From: CAIZGX01 sp964385405
GTDB taxonomy: Bacteria > Bacteroidota > Bacteroidia > Flavobacteriales_D > Sanyastnellaceae
DNA: 5,956 nt
Assembly: GCA_964385405.1 (NCBI GenBank)
Contig: CAYLOT010000043.1
Location: 1 to 5,956 of the forward strand
Direction of reading: 5' to 3'
The translations under genes were made by a program, and so were the position numbers. Within the stretch, counting starts at the first letter, position 1, and each line of letters begins with the position of its first letter. Below the pieces are notes generated by a model, which worked only from the letters and a program-made list of their open reading frames with translations, did no database searches and had not been told where the DNA came from. Shown piece after piece: positions 1 through 4,385 of the stretch.

Positions 1-1
1 G

Positions 2-127
2 GCGAATTGCTTCGCGAGGGTTTTCAACGAGGGCAACTTCGTTGCGAGGGCGAATTGCTTCGCGAGGGCAAAGAGCGTTGCGAAGGTCCTGCGGACGAGG
101 GTCCTCGACGAGGGGTTAGCAACGCAG
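2..127 (+). repeat. Tandem mini-hairpin array A (GAGG-spaced)
   Basis: About nine consecutive short inverted repeats, each closed by a G-C pair and mostly separated by GAGG. Units as arm-loop-arm: GCGAA-TTGC-TTCGC (2-15), GTT-TTC-AAC (20-28), GCAAC-TTC-GTTGC (33-45), GCGAA-TTGC-TTCGC (50-63), GCAA-AGAGCG-TTGC (68-81), GTCC-TGC-GGAC (86-96), GTC-CTC-GAC (101-109), GTT-AGC-AAC (115-123). The spacer is GAAG instead of GAGG at 82-85, and the last units decay. Different arm sequences keep their self-complementarity. The array begins at the window edge and may continue upstream. It ends about 70 bases before feoA. Its function is unknown. It is not a CRISPR array, because there are no long unique spacers and the period is only 13-19 bases. 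Confidence 0.85.
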
Positions 128-146
128 TTCCAATTACGAAGTTCAA

Positions 147-164
147 ATACCACTTTTAAGGTAT
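147..164. promoter_or_regulatory. Candidate operator upstream of feoA (inverted repeat)
   Basis: An 18-bp interrupted palindrome, ATACC-N8-GGTAT, lies about 34 bases before the feoA start and just upstream of a possible -7 element. Feo operons are commonly controlled by Fur or DtxR-type iron repressors, so a dyad here is a plausible operator. It does not clearly match a Fur or DtxR consensus I can name. Five-base arms can also arise by chance. Confidence 0.25.
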
Positions 165-185
165 AGACCCGCCAAGGCAGTAAAG

Positions 186-193
186 TAAATTTG
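186..193 (+). promoter_or_regulatory. Possible Bacteroidota -7 element (TAnnTTTG) before feoA
   Basis: The octamer TAAATTTG fits the Bacteroidota primary sigma factor -7 consensus TAnnTTTG exactly. No convincing -33 TTG lies at the usual distance upstream. The element is so close to the GTG start at 198 that transcription would begin at or near the start codon, giving a leaderless or nearly leaderless feoA message. Treat it as a candidate only. Confidence 0.35.
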
Positions 194-197
194 TAGG

Positions 198-425
198 GTG
201 AAGAAGACGCTGGCGCAATACCTACCCGGACAATACGCACAAATTGTGAGTGTGGCCGAACACGACATGGGAGCGAAACTCATTGAGATGGGTTTCTACC
301 CAGGAAAGCGCGTGCAAGTGCTCTTCAGAGCCCCCTTCCGCGGACCATTTGCAATTGATGCCGGTGGCGCCGTACTTTCGCTGCGCGAAGACGAGGCCTC
401 GCTCATAGAGACCATCGATTGCTAA
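198..425 (+). CDS. feoA: FeoA, ferrous iron transport accessory protein
   Basis: A 75-residue SH3-like FeoA protein of normal family length. FeoA is a small cytoplasmic protein that works with the FeoB permease in Fe(II) uptake, probably by modulating it. The family pattern is visible: an N-terminal TLAQYLPGQ segment, then KLIEMGFYPGKRVQVL (the conserved L-x-x-MG-x-x-PG block), then GPFAID followed by GG and LSLREDEA near the C-terminus. The start is GTG. An in-frame stop at 186-188 leaves almost no room for an earlier start, and the MKKTLA opening is typical. The base run TAGG touches the start codon with no spacing, so there is no usable Shine-Dalgarno. Only six bases separate its stop from the feoB start, so the two are co-transcribed. 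It is a separate gene here, whereas some Bacteroidota fuse FeoA to FeoB. Confidence 0.93.
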   Translation: MKKTLAQYLPGQYAQIVSVAEHDMGAKLIEMGFYPGKRVQVLFRAPFRGPFAIDAGGAVLSLREDEASLIETIDC

Positions 426-431
426 GAAAAC

Positions 432-2324
432 ATGTGTACAAAAATTGCCCTCGTCGGCAGCCCAAATACAGCCAAGACCTCGTTGTTCAACCTGCTCACA
501 GGCTTGAATCAACAAGTGGGAAACTTCCCCGGAGTAACCGTGGAAAAACATTGGGGGAAATTCAATTTGCCCGATGGCCGCGTAGCTGAACTGCTCGATC
601 TTCCCGGTGCATACAGCCTGAACGCCTACTCCGAAGAAGAAAAAATTGTCTCGGAAATTCTGCACAACAAACAACACCCAGACTTTCCTGAATTGGTTGT
701 GGTAACCGTAGACGTCACGAACCTTGAACGCAATCTGGTCATTCTTACACAAATCAGCGACCTCGATATTCCCGTTATTGGCGTGCTAACCATGAACGAC
801 ATGCTCATTGGCAAGTCTGTCTTTCCGCAAGAGCTCACCAACGCTTTCAATCAAATTCCGTTTTTGAAAATCAATGGTAGAACGGGTGAGGGAAAGCAAG
901 AGTTGATCGATTTCATTTCAGCCTGCAACATTAAGCCAGTGGAGAAATTTATTCCCTTCCCACTTAAAGAAAATCTGAACATTGCAGAAGCCAGAAGAGA
1001 TGCGGAAAGTAGGAAGACAACCATTGTAAACCGATTGAAAGAGGTGCCTTCTTTCGTTGGAGTAACCCGACATTCCTTCACCACGAAAGTAGATAAGTTA
1101 TTGGTGCATCCGATTTTAGGCTATGCGTTTTTTAGCATTGTTCTTTTCCTCATTTTTCAATTCATGTTCAGCATCTCGGCTATCCCCATGGATTGGATTG
1201 ATAGCGTGTTTCTTAACTTCAGTCAATACCTGCAAGCGAAGATGCCCGAGGGAATTTTCACTGACCTCATTACACAAGGCATTGTGCCCGGTGTAGGCGG
1301 AGTGCTCGTGTTCGTTCCGCAAATTGCCATCCTGTTTTTCTTCTTAGGAGTCTTGGAAGAAACCGGTTACATGACACGCGTGGTCTTCATTATGGATCGT
1401 TTGGTGCGTCCATTTGGGTTGAACGGAAGAAGTATTGTCCCGCTCGTATCTAGCGCCGCATGCGCCATTCCGGCTATTCTTTCAACACGCGTAATTGGAA
1501 ATCCGAAAGAGCGTTTAATCACCATTCTGGTTTCGCCACTCATCAGCTGCTCGGCGCGTATTCCTGTTTTTGTACTGCTCATCTATTTGGTGATTCCGAA
1601 TACATACATGTACGGATTCATTGGCCTTCAAGGAACTGTTCTGTTTGCCATGTATGCGTTGGGTGTTATTGGCGCTTTGCTCGTGGCCATGGTCATGAAC
1701 AAATTCATCCGCTCGAAAGAGAAGAGTTTTTTATTGCTTGAATTGCCCGAATACCGCTGGCCTCGTTGGAAGAATATTTTACTTCACCTGAAGGAAAAAG
1801 TTCAGGCGTTTGTCTTCGATGCCGGAAAAATTATTTTGGCCATATCTATTGTCCTGTGGGCTTTCGCAGCCTTCCCGAAAATTAACGAAGAGCAAGTGGC
1901 TCAAGGGAAAACACAAATCGAAGAATCGTATTTGGGTCAAGCCGGAAAAACAATTGCTCCCGTTTTCGCGCCGTTAGGATACGATTGGAAGATGACCGTT
2001 TCCTTGCTTACTTCTTTCGCGGCACGAGAAGTATTCGTTGGAACCATGGCAACGCTCTACAGCGCTGGAGAAAATTTCGAAGAAGACGAATCGTTGCTTC
2101 AACGCATGCGCGAAGACATTAATCTTCAAACAGGAAAGCCTGCCTATTCGCTTGCATCTGGACTTTCACTCATGGTCTTTTATGTCTTTGCAATGCAATG
2201 CATGGCCACCTTCGCTGCCGTAAAACGCGAAACGAAATCGTGGAAATGGCCGCTCATTCAAGTGGCATACATGGGCTTCATGGCTTACACACTTGCACTC
2301 TTAACCTTTAACCTTTTTAGTTAA
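432..2324 (+). CDS. feoB: FeoB, Fe(II) transporter with N-terminal G domain
   Basis: A 630-residue inner-membrane Fe(II) permease, shorter than E. coli FeoB (about 773). The cytosolic G domain fills about residues 1-165: G1 GSPNTAKT (9-16), G2 Thr in GVT (36), G3 DLPG (56-59), G4 TMND (120-123), G5 NGRTGEG (148-154). A compact helical linker (about 180-225) follows, then hydrophobic membrane segments from about 230 to 628. Gate-type motifs are present: GVGGVLVFVPQ (287-297), LEETGYMTR (308-316), ACAIPAI (343-349), SCSARIPV (372-379), and the second repeat SFAAREVFVGT (528-538) with FAMQCMAT (586-593). Cys344, Cys373 and Cys590 sit where the family often has them. Two residues are odd. P-loop position 14 is Ala, where GK is nearly invariant, and G4 begins with Thr120 instead of Asn. 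Both are supported by unambiguous codons (GCC at 471-473, ACC at 789-791). The membrane part looks intact, so this is read as a functional gene with an altered nucleotide site. Confidence 0.96.
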   Translation: MCTKIALVGSPNTAKTSLFNLLTGLNQQVGNFPGVTVEKHWGKFNLPDGRVAELLDLPGAYSLNAYSEEEKIVSEILHNKQHPDFPELVVVTVDVTNLERNLVILTQISDLDIPVIGVLTMNDMLIGKSVFPQELTNAFNQIPFLKINGRTGEGKQELIDFISACNIKPVEKFIPFPLKENLNIAEARRDAESRKTTIVNRLKEVPSFVGVTRHSFTTKVDKLLVHPILGYAFFSIVLFLIFQFMFSISAIPMDWIDSVFLNFSQYLQAKMPEGIFTDLITQGIVPGVGGVLVFVPQIAILFFFLGVLEETGYMTRVVFIMDRLVRPFGLNGRSIVPLVSSAACAIPAILSTRVIGNPKERLITILVSPLISCSARIPVFVLLIYLVIPNTYMYGFIGLQGTVLFAMYALGVIGALLVAMVMNKFIRSKEKSFLLLELPEYRWPRWKNILLHLKEKVQAFVFDAGKIILAISIVLWAFAAFPKINEEQVAQGKTQIEESYLGQAGKTIAPVFAPLGYDWKMTVSLLTSFAAREVFVGTMATLYSAGENFEEDESLLQRMREDINLQTGKPAYSLASGLSLMVFYVFAMQCMATFAAVKRETKSWKWPLIQVAYMGFMAYTLALLTFNLFS

Positions 2325-2434
2325 TGCAGGTCGAGCTTACGATAGCTGTTCTTGTTTTAGCCGCGGGGTATGTGGTGAAGCGTTTCTTTTTTCGCAAGAA
2401 AAGTTCTGCTTGTGAAGAGTGTAGTAAAAGTTAA
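2324..2434 (+). CDS. Small FeoB-associated Cys-containing membrane peptide
   Basis: A 36-codon reading frame. Its ATG shares one base with the feoB stop codon (TAATG), an arrangement typical of translational coupling. The product starts MQVELTIAVLVLAAGYVV, a single hydrophobic helix of about 15 residues (4-18). It continues with a basic stretch KRFFFRKK (19-26) and a short tail holding CEEC (30-33). This architecture of one membrane helix, then positive charges, then closely spaced cysteines matches the FeoB-associated Cys-rich membrane protein family found after feoB in many Bacteroidota and Firmicutes. The basic residues after the helix predict a cytoplasmic Cys tail. A role in handling iron near FeoB is inferred; the family has no firm function. 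The tail has only two cysteines, fewer than in richer members. The frame is below most gene-caller length limits and easily missed. Confidence 0.8.
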   Translation: MQVELTIAVLVLAAGYVVKRFFFRKKSSACEECSKS

Positions 2435-2442
2435 GAAAAGTT

Positions 2443-2467
2443 AAGAGAAGGGAAGAGAGGAGGAAAA
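2443..2467 (+). other. Purine-only tract after the feo operon
   Basis: Twenty-five consecutive purines on the plus strand lie between the small FeoB-associated gene and hairpin array C. They are preceded by a short direct repeat (AGTTAAGA at 2429-2436 and again at 2439-2446). The tract contains GAGGAGG, which resembles a strong ribosome binding site, but no credible gene starts just after it. It may simply be low-complexity 3' untranslated sequence. No function is assigned. Confidence 0.4.
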
Positions 2468-2525
2468 TCACTTCGTGATCAATTGCTTTGCAATCAATCG
2501 CTATGCGATCAAACCTTCGGTGAAG
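2467..2525 (+). repeat. Tandem mini-hairpin array C (CA-spaced)
   Basis: Three regular 13-base hairpins repeat every 15 bases, separated by CA: ATCAC-TTC-GTGAT (2467-2479), ATTGC-TTT-GCAAT (2482-2494), ATCGC-TAT-GCGAT (2497-2509). A degenerate unit follows, ACC-TTC-GGT (2513-2521), which can alternatively fold as CTTC-GGT-GAAG (2515-2525). All arms are perfectly self-complementary and loops are three bases. The array lies between the 3' ends of the plus-strand feo operon and the minus-strand nucleotidyltransferase-HEPN gene, so it could act in 3' end formation for either. No T-run typical of an intrinsic terminator follows. Bases 2467-2508 recur inverted at 3369-3410. Confidence 0.8.
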
Positions 2526-2534
2526 AATTCAGTT

Positions 2535-3170
2535 TTACAAAAGTTTCTTCAACTCTCTTTTTAACTCGGGTAGGTTTTTGCGAACGATAGCGTAAACTTC
2601 TTCATTCGAAATGTCGTCGTAACCGTGAATGAGTTTGTTGCGGGTGCCAATGATTTTATCAATGTCGGTTATGGCGATATCGGGAGAAATATTTTTCAAT
2701 CGTTTAGCTGCTTCACCCAGTATGGTGAGATTCCATTCAACACCCGCTTGAATTAAAAAGTCTTTTTTGTAGGCGTGAAATGATTTGCATGGACACATGA
2801 AGGTTTGAATTTTCACAATGCAATTCATCATGTGTCGCAAATAAAGTCTTGGATTTTCTTCTCCGTAAATACGCGTGCTGTTCTCGCTTACTTGAGAAAA
2901 GAATGCAGGGTTTTTAATGTGACTGTAACTGACTAAATCTACATTGCGTTCGAATAATTGTTGAAGCGAAAAGTTCAGATCAGTCATATTCATTCCAAGT
3001 CGAAGCGGCGTTAGCTTCTCTTTGAACTGAACCATAATGTCTACATCGCTTTTCTTACTGAATTTTTCCGACTGCGCAGAACCAAACACCCAAGCATCGC
3101 TCACCTCGAATTTTTCGAGTAGGTCATACACTTGAGGCATTTTTTGCGCTATTTCAGATGCGATTGGCAT
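2535..3170 (-). CDS. Fused MntA-like nucleotidyltransferase / HepT-like HEPN protein
   Basis: A 211-residue protein with two domains normally encoded as a gene pair. The N-terminal part (about 1-103) is a minimal nucleotidyltransferase. It has VFGSAQSEKFSKKSDVDIMV, an exact GSX10DXD motif with Gly30-Ser31, Asp42 and Asp44, and a third acidic residue Asp78 in NVDLV. The C-terminal part (about 107-211) is a DUF86/HEPN helical domain with LGEAAKRL (151-158) and RNKLIHGY (177-184), an exact RX4HXY motif. In characterised MntA-HepT pairs the HEPN protein is an RNase toxin, and MntA neutralises it by adding AMP to the motif Tyr, here Tyr184. All catalytic residues for both activities are present. 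The frame runs through the junction near 2850-2862 without a stop. Met at 3168-3170 is the likely start; Met11 is an alternative. It could be an autoinhibited toxin, or a domesticated regulator. It is a single-gene unit with hairpin arrays on both sides, and the 55 bases upstream before array B hold no clear promoter. Confidence 0.85.
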   Translation of the reverse strand: MPIASEIAQKMPQVYDLLEKFEVSDAWVFGSAQSEKFSKKSDVDIMVQFKEKLTPLRLGMNMTDLNFSLQQLFERNVDLVSYSHIKNPAFFSQVSENSTRIYGEENPRLYLRHMMNCIVKIQTFMCPCKSFHAYKKDFLIQAGVEWNLTILGEAAKRLKNISPDIAITDIDKIIGTRNKLIHGYDDISNEEVYAIVRKNLPELKRELKKLL

Positions 3171-3225
3171 GGTGTAAAATTACGAATTCAATTTGGAAAA
3201 TTTGGAAGATGTTATGCGGGTTTAT

Positions 3226-3356
3226 GCGAATTGCTTTGCGAGGGCAAATGGCTTTGCGAGGGTTTCTTCGAAACGAGGGCAACTGCGTTGCGAGGGCATG
3301 TTGCTATGCGAGGGTTTCTTCGAAACGAGGGCAACTGCGTTGCGAAGGTCTTCGAC
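3226..3356 (+). repeat. Tandem mini-hairpin array B (GAGG-spaced)
   Basis: Eight consecutive units of the same type and orientation as array A: GCGAA-TTGC-TTTGC (3226-3239, one G-T wobble), GCAAA-TGGC-TTTGC (3244-3257), GTTTC-TTC-GAAAC (3262-3274), GCAAC-TGC-GTTGC (3279-3291), GCAT-GTTGCT-ATGC (3296-3309), GTTTC-TTC-GAAAC (3314-3326), GCAAC-TGC-GTTGC (3331-3343), GTC-TTC-GAC (3348-3356). Spacers are GAGG, except GAAG at 3344-3347, just before the final GTC unit. The same GAAG-then-GTC junction occurs in array A, and GCGTTGCGAAGGTC is shared exactly (75-88 and 3337-3350), showing common ancestry. The array lies between the 5' end of the nucleotidyltransferase-HEPN gene and the 3' end of metF. 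Open frames across it are repeat translations, not genes. Confidence 0.87.
3255..3347 (+). repeat. 52-bp direct duplication within array B
   Basis: Bases 3255-3295 match 3307-3347 at 40 of 41 positions, offset by 52 bases. The single difference is G at 3294 against A at 3346, which turns the GAGG spacer into GAAG. The block spans two complete hairpin units (GTTTC type and GCAAC type) and indicates recent expansion of the array by slippage or unequal recombination involving several units. Confidence 0.85.
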
Positions 3357-3368
3357 TGGTTTAATTTC

Positions 3369-3431
3369 TCGCGTAGCGATTGATTGCATAGCAATTGATC
3401 ACGAAGTGATTGATCGAAATTAAATTTCGAT
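3369..3431 (-). repeat. Tandem mini-hairpin array D (CA-spaced on the minus strand)
   Basis: Read on the minus strand, directly after the metF stop, four hairpins follow each other: ATCGAAAT-TTA-ATTTCGAT (3431-3413), ATCAC-TTC-GTGAT (3410-3398), ATTGC-TAT-GCAAT (3395-3383), and TCGC-TAC-GCGA (3379-3369). The first three units are separated by CA, with CAA before the last. The last three units have the same order as in array C but on the opposite strand. Relative to the gene upstream of each (feo operon for C, metF for D), the arrays have the same orientation, as expected of a 3' untranslated element. Confidence 0.82.
3413..3431 (-). terminator. Possible 3' hairpin/terminator of metF
   Basis: A perfect 8-bp stem with a 3-base loop (ATCGAAAT-TTA-ATTTCGAT on the minus strand) begins at the last base of the metF stop codon. 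It is the strongest single hairpin in the window, but AT-rich and without a following T-run, so it is not a classical intrinsic terminator. It may mark or protect the transcript 3' end, or simply be the first unit of array D. Confidence 0.4.
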
Positions 3432-4384
3432 TAAAACACTGCTTTCGCAATGGATGAAATGGCTTTAACTTTCCCCATGGTATAATAATGCAAACAAGGA
3501 ACGCCGGCGGCTTTGAGCTCTTTCGATTGCTCAATGCACCACGCTATTCCAATCTCTTGAATCTCTTCTTTGCTCTTCGCCCGTAACACTTGCTCTGTTA
3601 ATTCTTGCGGAATGTCTATGTGGAAGTGATGCGGTAAAATGTTCAGCTGAGAAGCGGTGCTGAGCGGTTTAAGTCCTGGAATTATGGGGACAGTTATTCC
3701 TGCAGCGCGACAAGCTTCAACGAAAGAGAAGTATTTTTTGTTGTCGAAAAACATTTGCGTCACGATATATTCAGCGCCCGCATCTACCTTCTGCTTCAGG
3801 TAATTCAAATCCATTTGCTGATTCGGAGATTCGAAATGTTTTTCCGGATACCCCGCCACACCAATACAGAAATTCGTGTGTTGAACATTGCGCAAATCGG
3901 GATCTAAATACTTTCCGTTGTTCATGTTCACCACTTGCTGAACCAACTCTTTTGCATATAGATTCCCGTCGACTTCAGGCACAAATCTTCCTTCACTTTT
4001 AATAGCGTCTCCGCGAAGCAACATCACATTGTCAATGCCCAAGAAATGCAAATCAATCAAGGCATCTTCTGTGTCTTGCTTCGAAAATCCTCCGCAGATA
4101 ATATGAGGTATGGTGTCGATCTGATATTTGTTCAAAAGCGCTGCGCAAATGCCCACCGTTCCCGGGCGTTTACGCACAGTGTGTTTCTTCAACAAGCCAT
4201 TACCGGCATCGCGAAATACATATTCTTCGCGGTGGTAGGTAACATCTACAAACGCAGGTTCGAACTGAATGAGTTCATTCATGGTTGTATAAATTTCCTG
4301 AATGTTATCGCCCTTCAACGGCGGTAAAATTTCAATACTGAACAACGTACGTTTTGCTTCTTCTAAATGTTGAATGACTTTCAT
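3431..4384 (-). CDS. metF: 5,10-methylenetetrahydrofolate reductase
   Basis: A 317-residue cytoplasmic flavoenzyme that reduces 5,10-methylene-THF to 5-methyl-THF, the methyl donor for MetH. It has the TIM-barrel signatures of the family: FSIEILPP with the catalytic-type Glu18, VDVTYH (46-51), PHIICGG (93-99), MLLRGDA (121-127), IGVAGYP (174-180), YIVTQMFFD (206-214) and PIIPGLKPL (233-241). The length is close to bacterial MetF (E. coli 296); some of the excess lies in the 130-175 loop. I chose ATG at 4382-4384 because the product then opens MKVIQHLEEAKRTLFS, as the family does. The frame stays open to an upstream ATG at 4426, which would add 14 atypical residues and overlap metH by 41 bases. 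With the chosen start, metH's TAG and the metF ATG are one base apart (TAGTATG). There is no Shine-Dalgarno, so coupled translation is likely. Confidence 0.95.
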   Translation of the reverse strand: MKVIQHLEEAKRTLFSIEILPPLKGDNIQEIYTTMNELIQFEPAFVDVTYHREEYVFRDAGNGLLKKHTVRKRPGTVGICAALLNKYQIDTIPHIICGGFSKQDTEDALIDLHFLGIDNVMLLRGDAIKSEGRFVPEVDGNLYAKELVQQVVNMNNGKYLDPDLRNVQHTNFCIGVAGYPEKHFESPNQQMDLNYLKQKVDAGAEYIVTQMFFDNKKYFSFVEACRAAGITVPIIPGLKPLSTASQLNILPHHFHIDIPQELTEQVLRAKSKEEIQEIGIAWCIEQSKELKAAGVPCLHYYTMGKVKAISSIAKAVF

Positions 4385-4385
4385 A

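Noticed and set aside
2..127. CRISPR array
   Set aside because: The period is only 13-19 bases, the constant part is four bases, and there are no unique spacers of about 30 bases or cas genes.
103..197. Riboswitch upstream of feoA
   Set aside because: Apart from the short dyad and the array hairpins, I see no conserved riboswitch core, and the space to the likely promoter is too short.
222..752. Long minus-strand open frame antisense to feoA/feoB, and similar antisense frames in metH and metF
   Set aside because: They lie wholly opposite strongly conserved coding sequence and have no recognisable domain; they are shadow frames.
2455..2561. Small plus-strand frame from GTG at 2475 after a GAGGAGG sequence
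   Set aside because: It only reads through array C and into the antisense end of the nucleotidyltransferase-HEPN gene; the ribosome-site-like bases are part of a purine tract and the genes here do not use Shine-Dalgarno sequences.
2535..2831. Separate HepT gene starting at Met114 or Met115 inside the fused frame
   Set aside because: Starting there would remove the RLYLRH segment that belongs to the first HEPN helix; the continuous frame is the simpler reading, though internal initiation cannot be excluded.
2467..3410. Insertion sequence or complete transposon
   Set aside because: No transposase is encoded between the inverted repeats and no target-site duplication is visible outside them; similar arrays elsewhere in the window argue for a dispersed repeat.
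3132..3423. Three overlapping plus-strand and one minus-strand open frames across array B with repetitive Arg/Cys/Gly-rich translations
   Set aside because: They are translations of the hairpin repeats in several frames, overlap the start of the nucleotidyltransferase-HEPN gene antisense, and show no protein-family resemblance.
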